From contig JACKKT010000005.1 of NCBI GenBank assembly GCA_024236295.1, positions 1 to 64,000 on the forward strand: DNA of 64,000 bases, given 5' to 3'. Shown here piece after piece: positions 1 to 9,518 of this stretch (positions are counted from its first letter, which is position 1; every line of letters starts with the position of its first letter). A model generated the notes under the pieces. The model did not search any database. It saw only the letters and a program-made list of their open reading frames with translations, and had not been told where the DNA came from. Position numbers and translations under genes: made by a program. Source of the DNA: Kordiimonadaceae bacterium. GTDB lineage: Bacteria; Pseudomonadota; Alphaproteobacteria; Sphingomonadales; Emcibacteraceae.

Positions 1-1243
1 ATTGTTCCGGGGCAATCCCCCTCCCGCTATCTTTTACGCTTACTCTGAAGAAATTTTCATCAAGGTCTGTAATTGTCAAAATAACATCAGTATCAGGGTT
101 GCCGTATTTTACAGCATTGGAAACAAAATTAATCAGTATCTGTTTTGTGCGGATCTGATCAATAAGCACTGCACAGGATTTTTTATTTTCAATAATAGTG
201 TTGTTAATTTTCAATCTGTCACTTTCAGCGCCGACAATTTCCCGAAGCAGAGGCAGTGTCTTTTCTATTAACAGGTTAAGATTAACCTCCTCAAGCAGGA
301 TATCCATTTTTCCTTCTTCAATACTGGAAAGGTCAAGTAGATCAGTGATCAGCTTTAGAAGGAGTTCCCCTCCACCATGAATGTTATCAACATATTCACG
401 CTGTTTTATATTAAGCTGTCCATAATAACTTAATTTCAGACTTTCCGAAAAGCCAATAATAGCGTTTAGTGGTGTTCTGAGTTCATGGGACATATTGGTC
501 AGAAATTTGTTTTTTTCGTCATTGGCATCCTGTGCTTTTTTTAAGGTTTCTTCCAACTCTTCCTCTAGTAGTTTATGATCTCGACTTTCTTCTTGGAGCT
601 GGCTTCTTCTTCTGGCAATGGTCAGGATAATAAGGCCAACGGTGGTAAAAATATGACTTAAATAAATTAGCGTCAGGCTGAGCATAATATATAAGCCATA
701 GTCGCGGTTGCTGAAATCAAAATTAATGAGAATCCAGAATGAAAATACAGCGGCCTGCGTACTTACCCAGAAAATGGTGAAGAATTTTTCAAGCGCATAT
801 TTTGCATTCGGCAGCCTGAATAAGACCAGAATGGATGACACAATCGGAATAAGATCAAATACCACCACCAGTTTTGTCCGCTCCGGCAGGTCGGCATTTA
901 TTGAATACTGATAGCAGCAGATCAGCACAAACAGGGTTAGATACCCGCCGATCAGTTTCCAGTTTACTGGCTGACTGATAAATTTAAGACAACCAATCAT
1001 CAAAAATGTATCGGAAAGAACCGCCGCAAGATTGCCAACATAGATAAAAAACTGATCGTCATAATTAACGGAATCAGATCCGATCAGGCTATAGACAAGT
1101 CGAAATAGCGGGAAAGCACACCACCAGATGATCCCGTCAATATCCTTATTTTGCCACCAGAAAATTGACAGCAGAATAAATAAAATAGCATAAAAGGCGC
1201 TGCTTACACTTGTCAGTGTTGCAACGTTAATTATTAAATTCAT
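1..1243 (-). CDS. Membrane sensor histidine kinase, 3' part beyond window
   Basis: The reading frame opens at an ATG at 1243 and stays open to the left edge, giving at least 414 residues. The first ~210 residues hold about seven hydrophobic segments, so the sensor is a membrane module rather than a periplasmic domain. A short coiled coil follows, then the HisKA phosphoacceptor box (NMSHELRTPLNAIIGFSE) near residue 250, the N box (QILINFVSNAVKYGNP) near 365 and the start of the G1 box (DSGRGI) at the edge. It should autophosphorylate on the H-box histidine and pass phosphate to a receiver; whether a receiver is fused at the missing C-terminus cannot be seen. No strong ribosome binding site precedes the ATG. 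The ligand is unknown. Confidence 0.93.
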   Translation of the reverse strand, partial: MNLIINVATLTSVSSAFYAILFILLSIFWWQNKDIDGIIWWCAFPLFRLVYSLIGSDSVNYDDQFFIYVGNLAAVLSDTFLMIGCLKFISQPVNWKLIGGYLTLFVLICCYQYSINADLPERTKLVVVFDLIPIVSSILVLFRLPNAKYALEKFFTIFWVSTQAAVFSFWILINFDFSNRDYGLYIMLSLTLIYLSHIFTTVGLIILTIARRRSQLQEESRDHKLLEEELEETLKKAQDANDEKNKFLTNMSHELRTPLNAIIGFSESLKLSYYGQLNIKQREYVDNIHGGGELLLKLITDLLDLSSIEEGKMDILLEEVNLNLLIEKTLPLLREIVGAESDRLKINNTIIENKKSCAVLIDQIRTKQILINFVSNAVKYGNPDTDVILTITDLDENFFRVSVKDSGRGIAPEQ

Positions 1244-1331
1244 ATTTTTTAATACTCAAAAAATTCCGAAAAATACTACACACGACTTAAACTTATAATA
1301 ATTAAGTGTATATCTCTTTCATTTATCCCTT

Positions 1332-1949
1332 TTAACGTGTCCGGCTGACCATAGCCAGCCATTTTTGCTCGTGAAGCGGTAAATTTGGCGGCCGGTAATA
1401 GTGATGGATAACTTCAAACCCGGCTTTATCCAAATATTGAACGGCAGCATCATACTGCATGAAATTACCGTATCGTCCGGGATTTTGCCATCCTTCCTGA
1501 TCACCGCGAGGGTTTGAAGTGAATAAAATACCGCCGGGACGTAGCGCGCGGTGAAGGTCGGTCAATACTTTGTGCAGATTACGGCTTGGTACATGAAACA
1601 TCGAGGCATTGGCAAATACACCGTCAAAGCTGTTTTCTTCCAGTTTAAGATCATTAAAGGACTGTTCAAGGATGGGGCATCCGGTAAGTTCCCTTGCCAT
1701 TTCGCAAAATTCGGCGGTACCATCCAAGCCAACCGGATTATGGCCCAGTGATTTGAAATAAAGCACGTCACGACCCGGCCCACAACCAAAATCAAGGATA
1801 TCGAGCCCTTTTCTATCCCCAAAAGGTGCCAGAAAGGCCTCATAATTCTGGGTGACATCATGGTCCTTGGTTCTGTCCCAGAAATCACGGGCTTTTGAGC
1901 CATAATCTTTAAAGGTAATATCCTCAATTTCTTTAATATGATCGTCCAT
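1332..1949 (-). CDS. Class I SAM-dependent methyltransferase
   Basis: A 205-residue protein with a typical Rossmann methyltransferase core. Motif I is LDILDFGCGPGRDVLYF near residue 50, the acidic end of strand beta-2 is VGLDGT near 75, and DGVFANASMFHVP near 110 corresponds to motif IV and the post-motif region. The sequence resembles the Methyltransf_11/25 type small-molecule enzymes; the substrate is not predictable. It lies 30 nt downstream of the penicillin acylase gene on the same strand and may be cotranscribed with it. Length is normal for a single-domain enzyme. Confidence is high for the fold and low for any specific role. Confidence 0.9.
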   Translation of the reverse strand: MDDHIKEIEDITFKDYGSKARDFWDRTKDHDVTQNYEAFLAPFGDRKGLDILDFGCGPGRDVLYFKSLGHNPVGLDGTAEFCEMARELTGCPILEQSFNDLKLEENSFDGVFANASMFHVPSRNLHKVLTDLHRALRPGGILFTSNPRGDQEGWQNPGRYGNFMQYDAAVQYLDKAGFEVIHHYYRPPNLPLHEQKWLAMVSRTR

Positions 1950-1979
1950 TTTCTTAATCTTTTACTTTAATGATTATTT

Positions 1980-4388
1980 TTAATTCATTGGTTTTAAATG
2001 AATTATTATATCTTTATTGTCTGAAATTTTGTCTTTTGAGTAATACATGGGGAAATAGTCCCCCTTATTCCAGTTTTCATATAAATCTGCATAATGTTTG
2101 CTGCGCGGGTCAGCCGATTGGCCGGGTGTATTGGTGCCCATGGCCCCGTCCCAGTCGGCAGTATCGACAATCATGCGGAAACTGGCACCCGAAGTCTGCC
2201 GGCTGTTGCCATGATTGGCGTTCAGTGTATTGCTGCCGCCGCCCCTTGGCAAACGGGGGATATCTGCCTTCGCTTGCCCTTCTGCACTCAAAAGATGACT
2301 GAGCGGATGATTTATTTCCGCATAATGTAAGCTCCCATATAGCCAATTATCCATATCAGGACCCAGTTTTTCGCTCAGTTTGGTAACAGCCATTTCCATA
2401 CTGTCCTTGATCATCTGATCGCGTGTTTTTGCCGGATTATCCCCAAACACAAAGTCAGGCGGGTCAGTCAGCCACTGGGTCAGTTTTTCACGGGTGATCA
2501 TGGATACATTGCTGGCTTGTTCTTCCGGTACTAGTCGCTGATAAACAAGTGAAAGCATGGACTGTTCCCAGATATCAAAAATTGCGGCGGCAACGCTGTT
2601 CCTGTCAAGCCTATGATCCCAGTTTGTCAGTTCTTTCTGCGCATCACGTGATTTCCCGGACATTCTGACTTTGCCAATGATCGGGGTCATTTTTTCGGCA
2701 TTCATTGATTTGGTATCATATTGAAGGGCCATACTGTCCTGAACCGTCTGATCCGTTGCCGCGTCCAGCACTTCAGCCATACGCTCAGCCCGGGCCGGGT
2801 CCGAATAAAAATCGGAAAAGATGTTCGGATACCCTGCCGGAACATTATGATTATTGGCTGTTCCATACCATCCGGCAACCGGGTTTGTAATATGGGGCAT
2901 TTGTTTGATCGGCACATAACCATCCCATTCATAAGTGCCATCACCGGGGATCGGCAGACTGCCATCCCAGCCAAAGCGCATCGGGGTCAGCCCCACAGAT
3001 TGCCAGCCAATGGTGCCTTCCCTGTCGGCCCAGACCATATTTTCACCGGGAAGACCGGAAAAGCTGCAGGCTTCCCTGAATTCCCTGAAATTTTGTGCCT
3101 GATCCATCCTAAGGCTGGCAAGATACGGTGTAGCCCCGACATCAAGCCACGCGGCTTTAAGCCCATAAGCCAGATGATTTGCCGGATCTTCAAAAATTAC
3201 GGGGCCGTGTTTTGTATATTTAAGGGTAGCGGTCACATCACCCTGGCCTTTTACCTGGATAGTTGTTTGCTCCGTTTCCATAGAAACCCAGTTGTCATCA
3301 TACCAATATTGGTTCGGGTTGGCCGGATTGGTTTTATAGACATATAAATCTTCCTGATCGATCCGGAAAATAGTGAGCCCCCAGGCGCCATATTCATTAT
3401 GACCGATCGAAACCCCGGGAAGTACCGGTTCACCGCCCCCGATCACGTTCCAGCCGCGTTTACCGTCTTTTGCCGGGGCATTAAGATGCACCATATAGCG
3501 AAGCGACGGGTTCTGGATTGTGCGGTGCGGGTCATTGGCCATAATCGGCTTACCGCTTTTGGTGCGCCTTCCGGCAATAACCCAGTTGTTGCTGCCGATA
3601 TTATTGATGCCCTCAATCGGGTCATGCCAGAAATTTTCATCGACAAATTCGGGCTTCTCATTGATAAAAGCCATTTGCGGATTTTTAAGATCGCTCTGGT
3701 CAAACACAGGCTGGCTACGCGAGGCAATATAGCTTGCCATAATGTCATCGGTTATTTTTGAAAGATCAATACCCTCAAAAGGTTTAAGATAGGTATCCCG
3801 GTAAAAAGGCATAATCTCCCGCACTTTTTCACCGCCAAGAGCTGTTATCGCTTTGGCAAGCATTATTTCGCTTGATATTCCGCCGGTCAGCGCGTTATGG
3901 CGGGAAATCACAATTTCCGGGGTCCAGTGGCCGGGTTTGATGCCAAGCAGATTAAATTCAAAGGACAGCAGATCAGGGTTTTTCTCTGTCTCGCCGATAT
4001 AGGCGTTAACCCCGGCGACAAAGGCATTGATAATTTCGACGCTGTCGGTGTGATAATGGGCAAGCTCGGCTTTTAGATCGCCGCGAAAACGCAGCAGTCT
4101 GGCCCCCTCGTCATGGGCGATTGCCTTTTCCCCCATAATTTCGGCCAGTGTCCCTGTCGCTTTACGGCGCCAAATTTCAAACTGGAACAGCCGGTCACGG
4201 GCGGCGTTATAGCCTTGGGCAAAAAATAAATCGGCCTGGTTCTGCGCATATATATGAGAAATACCCCATTTATCCTTGATAATTTCAACCGGCTCGCTAA
4301 GCCCCGAAATGGTGACAGACCGGTCTTCCTGTGCCGTCGCTATTGAGGTTGAAACGAGCAGAACAATTCCAATTAACACTTTGCGCAT
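1980..4388 (-). CDS. Penicillin acylase family N-terminal nucleophile amidase (periplasmic)
   Basis: An 802-residue precursor of the penicillin/acyl-homoserine lactone acylase family (peptidase S45). It starts with a Sec signal peptide (cleavage likely after ATA at residue 19), followed by the alpha chain, a linker and the beta chain. The self-processing site is INNIGSNNWVIAG, making Ser266 the N-terminal nucleophile of the beta chain; the downstream PIMANDPH segment is also typical. The family cleaves amide bonds of acylated substrates such as penicillin G, AHLs or N-acyl amino acids after autocatalytic maturation in the periplasm. The actual substrate cannot be told from sequence. The methyltransferase gene follows 30 nt downstream. 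Confidence 0.95.
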   Translation of the reverse strand: MRKVLIGIVLLVSTSIATAQEDRSVTISGLSEPVEIIKDKWGISHIYAQNQADLFFAQGYNAARDRLFQFEIWRRKATGTLAEIMGEKAIAHDEGARLLRFRGDLKAELAHYHTDSVEIINAFVAGVNAYIGETEKNPDLLSFEFNLLGIKPGHWTPEIVISRHNALTGGISSEIMLAKAITALGGEKVREIMPFYRDTYLKPFEGIDLSKITDDIMASYIASRSQPVFDQSDLKNPQMAFINEKPEFVDENFWHDPIEGINNIGSNNWVIAGRRTKSGKPIMANDPHRTIQNPSLRYMVHLNAPAKDGKRGWNVIGGGEPVLPGVSIGHNEYGAWGLTIFRIDQEDLYVYKTNPANPNQYWYDDNWVSMETEQTTIQVKGQGDVTATLKYTKHGPVIFEDPANHLAYGLKAAWLDVGATPYLASLRMDQAQNFREFREACSFSGLPGENMVWADREGTIGWQSVGLTPMRFGWDGSLPIPGDGTYEWDGYVPIKQMPHITNPVAGWYGTANNHNVPAGYPNIFSDFYSDPARAERMAEVLDAATDQTVQDSMALQYDTKSMNAEKMTPIIGKVRMSGKSRDAQKELTNWDHRLDRNSVAAAIFDIWEQSMLSLVYQRLVPEEQASNVSMITREKLTQWLTDPPDFVFGDNPAKTRDQMIKDSMEMAVTKLSEKLGPDMDNWLYGSLHYAEINHPLSHLLSAEGQAKADIPRLPRGGGSNTLNANHGNSRQTSGASFRMIVDTADWDGAMGTNTPGQSADPRSKHYADLYENWNKGDYFPMYYSKDKISDNKDIIIHLKPMN

Positions 4389-4517
4389 AAATCTCTCCCT
4401 TTTTCTTACGCCCTAACATTATCACGCCACCCAAAAAAAGAAAGCCCGGGAATTGATAATTTACAGTGTGGGGAATTAGACTTAGTATCGCAATCAAAAT
4501 ATTAACTAAGGACACCC

Positions 4518-4925
4518 ATGACAAAACAGAAAAAACTTGCCGGAAAATGTTTATGCGGCGCTGTTCATTATGATGTGGATGATGATTTTGAATATGCCAT
4601 GAACTGTCATTGTTCAAACTGCCGGCGGTCAACCGGGTCGCCCTTCAAATCCTTTGCCGGGATCAGGAAAGAGCATCTGAAACAAGTTAAGGGACAAGAA
4701 AATATCCTTAAATATGGCGATGAATTGAATTATGATATTCACTGTGGCACATGCGGCTCGCTGCTTTATTCGGTGGTGCGGGATGGTGAATATGCCCATG
4801 TCACCATGGGCACACTTGTTGATGAGCCGTCAATCAAACCGAATGCGCATATTTTTGTCGGCTCAAAAGCACCTTGGTTTGAGATCACAGACGACCTCCC
4901 CCAATTTGAAGAACTGCCTGATTAA
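4518..4925 (+). CDS. GFA/CENP-V family zinc protein
   Basis: A 135-residue protein with the cysteine pattern of the glutathione-dependent formaldehyde-activating enzyme (GFA, DUF636) family: CLCG at 11-14, CHCSNC at 30-35 and CGTCG at 76-80. These cysteines bind two zinc ions in characterised members. The family name reflects one enzyme that catalyses S-hydroxymethylglutathione formation; most members have unknown substrates, so the name should not be read as proof of formaldehyde metabolism. It is transcribed divergently from the penicillin acylase gene. Full-length for the family. Confidence 0.92.
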   Translation: MTKQKKLAGKCLCGAVHYDVDDDFEYAMNCHCSNCRRSTGSPFKSFAGIRKEHLKQVKGQENILKYGDELNYDIHCGTCGSLLYSVVRDGEYAHVTMGTLVDEPSIKPNAHIFVGSKAPWFEITDDLPQFEELPD

Positions 4926-4956
4926 TTATGTCAGAATTAGCTTCGGATTGCCTTCA

Positions 4957-5340
4957 TTAATCTGCATATTTTGCATCAATGGATGATTTTATTTCCTGGG
5001 CATTATAGACATTTTCCAGACCAGGATTTTGATCAAAACAGTTAATGATCAGTTCTGTTCTCATTTGCGGTTTTTTTAATCGGACATGGTCAAAACGGGT
5101 AGTTTTCTGCGAGGCATTTTTATCATATGTTCGTGAATTTTTGATTGAAAAATAAATGCAGCGTTTTTTAAGGGAATATTCAGCGGCTTTTAACATTTCA
5201 AGATCTTTTGCATCTGTGATTTTTTCATCTGCCTCAAGACGATAATTAAATTTATAGCTTTTATCTTTTGCCATTGAAACTTGCATGGATAGAGTAAAAA
5301 GCACTGCCGTAAGTACAATTAAAATGCGATAGAATTTCAT
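4957..5340 (-). CDS. Secreted protein of unknown function
   Basis: A 127-residue protein with a clear Sec signal peptide (hydrophobic core ILIVLTAVLFTLSM, cleavage likely after SMA near residue 24). The mature part is charged and has two cysteines (in KKRCIYF and IINCFDQ) that could form a periplasmic disulfide. No family is recognised. It is convergent with the GFA gene, with a 31-nt gap. The predicted coding region is supported by the signal peptide and normal composition. Confidence 0.7.
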   Translation of the reverse strand: MKFYRILIVLTAVLFTLSMQVSMAKDKSYKFNYRLEADEKITDAKDLEMLKAAEYSLKKRCIYFSIKNSRTYDKNASQKTTRFDHVRLKKPQMRTELIINCFDQNPGLENVYNAQEIKSSIDAKYAD

Positions 5341-5410
5341 GAATTTCCCCCTAAAATGATGGTAATTAAAATAATATTAGAGTCAGTGTATTAAACGGCA
5401 ACAGAAATTG

Positions 5411-5905
5411 TCAACGTTCAAGCACTTCACGTTCGTTCACAAGATCGCGATCATAGGCTTTTTCCTGGGAGAATTTTTCTGGAAAACGGGCTTTAAGTTT
5501 ATTCAGGTTTGTAAAGGCAACCTCTGTAAAGTCGGTCCCCAGTTCACGAAACAGCATGGCCAAATACCACATGAGGTCCCCTGCTTCCTCTTTTAAATTG
5601 ACTTCGTCGAATTCCCCTGTCTTTGCCGCTTTGAGCAACGCTTCGCTCATTTCCCCGGCTTCGGTGCAGATCCCGTAAATGGCATGGATAATATTGCCGT
5701 TTAAATTCGAAATTGAAAAATCTTCCACCTCTCCGCCTTTGATGGTGTCGCCTTTACCATAAAAAAGCCGGCGTTTCTGGTTATCCAGAATTTCGCCGGT
5801 TTTGGCAAAATCCTCAAAAGTGTTTTTAACTTCCTCGTCTGTAACTTTTTCGGTGAAATAAGTGTTTGAAGCGGTCCGTGCACTGTCGGTGATATATTTT
5901 TTCAT
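5411..5905 (-). CDS. MazG-like all-alpha NTP pyrophosphohydrolase
   Basis: A 164-residue protein with the MazG-superfamily metal-binding motif E-x2-E...E-x2-D: Glu82/Glu85 in TEAGEMSEAL and Glu107/Asp110 in KEEAGDLMWYLA. It therefore probably hydrolyses nucleoside triphosphates to monophosphate and pyrophosphate using magnesium, as a housecleaning or nucleotide-pool enzyme. The N-terminal ~70 residues are an extension beyond the core. It is closer to the single-domain MazG-like proteins common in phages and bacteria than to the tandem-domain E. coli MazG. It is transcribed divergently from the OsmC-family gene. Confidence 0.88.
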   Translation of the reverse strand: MKKYITDSARTASNTYFTEKVTDEEVKNTFEDFAKTGEILDNQKRRLFYGKGDTIKGGEVEDFSISNLNGNIIHAIYGICTEAGEMSEALLKAAKTGEFDEVNLKEEAGDLMWYLAMLFRELGTDFTEVAFTNLNKLKARFPEKFSQEKAYDRDLVNEREVLER

Positions 5906-6023
5906 GGTTTTCCCTAAGTTATATTTTTTGATTTCTTTTTATAACTTTTCTGATCAAAAAAACAACATTCGGATACACGCTTTTTTAAAACTGTGATAGT
6001 TTTTTGAATTAAAGGAGAAAAGC

Positions 6024-6491
6024 ATGTCGGAATACAAAGCAGTCATTAGCTGGAAGCGCCGCCCGGACGAAAAATATACAGATCAGAAATATAGCCGTGA
6101 ACATAAATGGGAATTTGCCGGTGGTCTGACCATTCCGGCCAGTCCATCCCATCATATTGTGCCGCTCCCCTATTCCAACCCGAATTTTATTGACCCTGAA
6201 CAGGCTTTTGTTGCCAGTCTTTCAAGTTGTCATATGCTTTTTTTCCTTGATATCTGCTCGCGCGAAGGGTTTATCGTCGATGAGTATACCGACCGAGCTG
6301 TCGGCACGCTTGAACGGATCGGCCGCAATAAAATGGCTATGACCAAGGTAATCTTAAAACCGGAAGCCCATTATAGCGGCGATAAAATCCCCAGCGCAGA
6401 AGACCTTAAACGTATCCACCATAAATCCCATGAATTATGCTTTATTGCCAATTCGGTGACAACGGAAATAGTGACGGAAATTATTTCCTAA
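6024..6491 (+). CDS. OsmC family peroxiredoxin-like protein
   Basis: A 155-residue OsmC/Ohr-superfamily protein. The two active-site cysteines are Cys69 in SLSSCHMLF and Cys139 in SHELCFIANS. Members reduce organic hydroperoxides through these cysteines. This one groups by eye with the general OsmC subfamily rather than Ohr. A strong ribosome binding site (AAAGGAGAAAAGC) precedes the ATG. Its last four bases overlap the end of the convergent PLP decarboxylase gene. Confidence 0.92.
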   Translation: MSEYKAVISWKRRPDEKYTDQKYSREHKWEFAGGLTIPASPSHHIVPLPYSNPNFIDPEQAFVASLSSCHMLFFLDICSREGFIVDEYTDRAVGTLERIGRNKMAMTKVILKPEAHYSGDKIPSAEDLKRIHHKSHELCFIANSVTTEIVTEIIS

Positions 6492-7834
6492 AGTGCGGCA
6501 CGGATTGAGGAAAGTGCAATTTCAATATCCCGATCCGTAGTGACATGGGAGGAAATACTGATGCGGAACCCTTTACGCCCTTGCCAGGCGGTTGGTCCAA
6601 ACCATGTTTTTCCGTCCTGCTGCACAGTTTTGATGAACTGGTCAAGTTTCTCTTCATCCATCGTTGCTACAACCTGATTAATCACCACATCGTTTAATAT
6701 TTCAAAACCCATTTTTTCAAGCTCGGAAGCAAAATATTTTGCATAATCACATGTCCGTTCAATCAGGTCGGTAAAGCCGTCCTTACCCAGAAATTTAAGC
6801 GCCGCCCAGATTTCAATACCCCGTGCCCTGCGGGAAAGTTCAGGGGTGTGATGGTTTGGCTCACGTGCCGCACCCTGAACAAGATATGCCGCCCTTACCC
6901 CGAACATATCCTGAAGGCTGCCGGCATCACGACAGATTGAAATGGCGCTGTCATGAGGCACATTCAGCCATTTGTGGCAGTCCAGTGACCAGCTGTCGGC
7001 CCGCTCCATTCCATTCGTAAGCATTGCCCTTGTCCGTGAAGCCCGAACCCAGCCGCCAAAGGCCGCATCAACATGGACCCATGCGCCGGTTCCTGTCGCA
7101 AGGCTGCAGACGGTATTAAAATCATCATAGGCACCGCTATTCACATTGCCTGCCTGAAGTAGGATTATGCAGTGATCATCAAGGGGGGGAATTTTCTCAA
7201 CCACAATTCTCCCCTGCTTATCACAGGGTACAAATTCCAGCTCATTTTTCCCATACCCCATATATTGCAGGGCAATAATATTGGTCGGGTGAATTTCTTC
7301 CGACATAATGAAGCGGATTTTTGGCGCTGACCTTATCCCATCTGCCTTTACATCATATCCCAGTTTTTTATATTGCCGGTTACGGGCGGCTAAAAGCGCG
7401 GTAAAGCCCGCCATAGTGGCACCAGTGACAAAACCAAACCCGCTCTGGCGCGGCAGATCAAGCAGATCAAGCACCCATGCCCCGGCCACTTCCTCAATTT
7501 TGGCAGCAGTGGGGCTCATAACCAGTGGACCAGCGTTTTGATCCCAGCTTGCCGCTAGCCAGTTTGCCGCCACGGCAGCAGGGAGCGCCCCGCCCGTCAC
7601 AAAGCCATAATACCGCCCGCCACGCGACGAAACCACCCCGGGTTCACCAACTTCATTCAGCATTTTGATGACGGAGGTGGCGGCCTCTCCGGCCTGACTT
7701 AACGGCTCATTGAAACGCTCAAGCGACTTTAATGCGTCGGCGTCCGGTGTTACCCGGCGGCTGTCCAGTTTTTCTTCAAACTCTCTGGCGGCACTCACCA
7801 CATAATCAAATAATTGCTGGTCGAAATTCATCAT
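6488..7834 (-). CDS. Group II PLP-dependent amino acid decarboxylase (paralogue 1)
   Basis: A 448-residue fold-type I PLP enzyme of the aromatic-L-amino-acid/glutamate decarboxylase group. Lys288 in SLDCHKWLN is the expected Schiff-base lysine, Asp256 in HVDAAFGGW the residue contacting the pyridine nitrogen, and FVTGATMAGF near 135-144 a phosphate-binding loop. Family members decarboxylate amino acids such as tryptophan, tyrosine, DOPA or glutamate; the substrate is not fixed by the motifs. A clear paralogue lies at 9515-10882 on the same strand. The 3' end overlaps the convergent OsmC gene by four bases. Confidence 0.92.
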   Translation of the reverse strand: MMNFDQQLFDYVVSAAREFEEKLDSRRVTPDADALKSLERFNEPLSQAGEAATSVIKMLNEVGEPGVVSSRGGRYYGFVTGGALPAAVAANWLAASWDQNAGPLVMSPTAAKIEEVAGAWVLDLLDLPRQSGFGFVTGATMAGFTALLAARNRQYKKLGYDVKADGIRSAPKIRFIMSEEIHPTNIIALQYMGYGKNELEFVPCDKQGRIVVEKIPPLDDHCIILLQAGNVNSGAYDDFNTVCSLATGTGAWVHVDAAFGGWVRASRTRAMLTNGMERADSWSLDCHKWLNVPHDSAISICRDAGSLQDMFGVRAAYLVQGAAREPNHHTPELSRRARGIEIWAALKFLGKDGFTDLIERTCDYAKYFASELEKMGFEILNDVVINQVVATMDEEKLDQFIKTVQQDGKTWFGPTAWQGRKGFRISISSHVTTDRDIEIALSSIRAAL

Positions 7835-7941
7835 GCTTTCCTTTTTTTAGATATTTCGACTTTACTGAATTGTAGTGAAATGCCAATATCAAAGACTAGA
7901 ATTTATAATTTTAAAAATTTAAGCAATCTAAAGGGTCAATC

Positions 7942-8568
7942 TTGCAGGATCAGTTGAAGGAATATGGGGTTAATTTTGTCCAGACAATTTTATTATTTGC
8001 CGTTCTGGCGGTACCACAAATCATTGCCAAACTATTGATCAGCGCGTATGGACTTACAGAAGTGGGGCCGTATCTTATTATATTCATAGGTATGGTCAGT
8101 GTGGGAATAGTATTTTACGGAATAATGCTGAACTACCGGTATGAGCTAGTCGGGCGGATTTATGATCTTGTTTATCTTAAATTTCTAATTGTCATTTTTA
8201 TATTTTTCTTTATCGTTTATGATGGCTATATGCTTTATTTTAATCAGGAAGCTTTTTTCATTCAGCATTCAAAAATAGTCCGCCGGGATATTGTCTGGCG
8301 TGATGTTCCCTTTGCCGATCTTCCTGAATATGTCGTTTATCCCAATTTTACATATGCTTTTCAGTTTTGCCTGTCGCTGGTGAGGGTAATTTTCGAACTG
8401 TTTCTTATCCATACTTTGATGAGTGAGAGAAAAGAACCGTTGCTTAAGAAAAAAGTCACTCAAAGACAGCGATTGCGCTCAAAATCGGTAGAAGAGCTTA
8501 AAGCAAACCTTCATCCGTCTATTTTGAAGAAATATGAAAATGATAACCACCAGAATAAGAATGAGTAG
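7942..8568 (+). CDS. Four-helix inner-membrane protein, unknown function
   Basis: A 208-residue protein opening at a TTG (7942) behind an AAAGGG ribosome binding site. About four hydrophobic stretches are visible (residues ~12-34, 44-62, 78-98 and 125-148), then a charged cytoplasmic-looking tail (KKKVTQRQRLRSKS). No known family is recognised. It ends 5 nt before the alpha/beta hydrolase gene and the two are probably cotranscribed. Both lie between, and oppose, two paralogous decarboxylase genes. Confidence 0.75.
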   Translation: MQDQLKEYGVNFVQTILLFAVLAVPQIIAKLLISAYGLTEVGPYLIIFIGMVSVGIVFYGIMLNYRYELVGRIYDLVYLKFLIVIFIFFFIVYDGYMLYFNQEAFFIQHSKIVRRDIVWRDVPFADLPEYVVYPNFTYAFQFCLSLVRVIFELFLIHTLMSERKEPLLKKKVTQRQRLRSKSVEELKANLHPSILKKYENDNHQNKNE

Positions 8569-8573
8569 CTGAT

Positions 8574-9518
8574 ATGATCTTCCGGGGAGTAATTTTTATA
8601 TATTTTCTGATGTCTCTTTTAAACGCAAATGCCCAGACACAGTCAATATCGGAAATAACAGAACAAATCAGAAGCGACGGCAAAATAATTGATGTAGGCA
8701 AATCATTAAAGCGTTGGCAGCCTTTATGGGATGCGGCTGACAATAGTAAAGTCAAAGTAAGTCGCGATCTGAAATATGGTCCTGATCCAAAACAGGGATT
8801 TGACCTTTATGAACCGGCAAAGATGCCGGAAACACCAGCCCCCATCCTGATATTTCTTCATGGGGGTTCGTTTGTTGCCGGGGATAAGGCCATGTATGCC
8901 AATGTGGGCTATCATTTTGCCAAACTCGGCATCCCGACGGTGGTAATGACATATAGGTTGGCGCCCGAATTCAAATGGCCTACGGGCACCCTTGATCTGG
9001 CGCTTCAGCTTAAATGGATCAGGGATAATCCGGAAAAAATTAAAAGCGGTGATACTTCAAAAATATTTCTGTTCGGTCATTCCGCCGGGGCCCAGCATGT
9101 CGCAAGTTATATTTTCGAGGAAGAATTCCAGATTGAAAATGACGGGGTCACCGGAGCAATCCTGGCCAGCGGGTCCGTCTATGATACTGATATTTTAAAT
9201 CATAATGCCGACCCGCAATATTATGATTATTTCGGGCGCGATAATAAGGTTTACCCGGTACGGTCAATACTTCATAAACTTGACGGGCGGAAAATCCCTG
9301 TGTTTATTTCCTATGCGGAATATGACAAGGATAATTTTCAATATCAGGCATCCCGCCTGATTGATGCGCTTTACCGCAGGGATAATGAATTGCCGATGAT
9401 TAAGCAACTGATGGATAATAATCACCTTTCCGAAGTTTTTCATTTTAACACCGGCCCCAGTTTATTTGCCTATGATATCCGCAATTTTATTTTTTCAAAG
9501 TCCGGGAAAAAACCTTAA
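8574..9518 (+). CDS. Secreted alpha/beta hydrolase, BD-FAE/kynurenine formamidase-like
   Basis: A 314-residue alpha/beta hydrolase with a short N-terminal signal peptide (core FIYFLMSLLNA, cleavage likely after ANA near residue 20). It has the oxyanion-hole motif LHGGSF at 95-100 and the nucleophile elbow FGHSAGA with Ser170. The likely acid and base lie in the C-terminal segments YAEYDKDNF and NNHLSE. The HGG + GHSAGA pattern is shared by arylformamidases and carboxylesterases of the BD-FAE group. A role in the kynurenine pathway is conceivable because a tryptophan dioxygenase lies 12 kb away, but the signal peptide argues for a periplasmic esterase. Its end overlaps the convergent decarboxylase gene by four bases. 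Confidence 0.9.
   Translation: MIFRGVIFIYFLMSLLNANAQTQSISEITEQIRSDGKIIDVGKSLKRWQPLWDAADNSKVKVSRDLKYGPDPKQGFDLYEPAKMPETPAPILIFLHGGSFVAGDKAMYANVGYHFAKLGIPTVVMTYRLAPEFKWPTGTLDLALQLKWIRDNPEKIKSGDTSKIFLFGHSAGAQHVASYIFEEEFQIENDGVTGAILASGSVYDTDILNHNADPQYYDYFGRDNKVYPVRSILHKLDGRKIPVFISYAEYDKDNFQYQASRLIDALYRRDNELPMIKQLMDNNHLSEVFHFNTGPSLFAYDIRNFIFSKSGKKP

Noticed and set aside
1..380. Plus-strand frames at 2-271 and 198-380
   Set aside because: They are antisense to the histidine kinase catalytic region, whose H, N and G1 boxes are clear on the minus strand.
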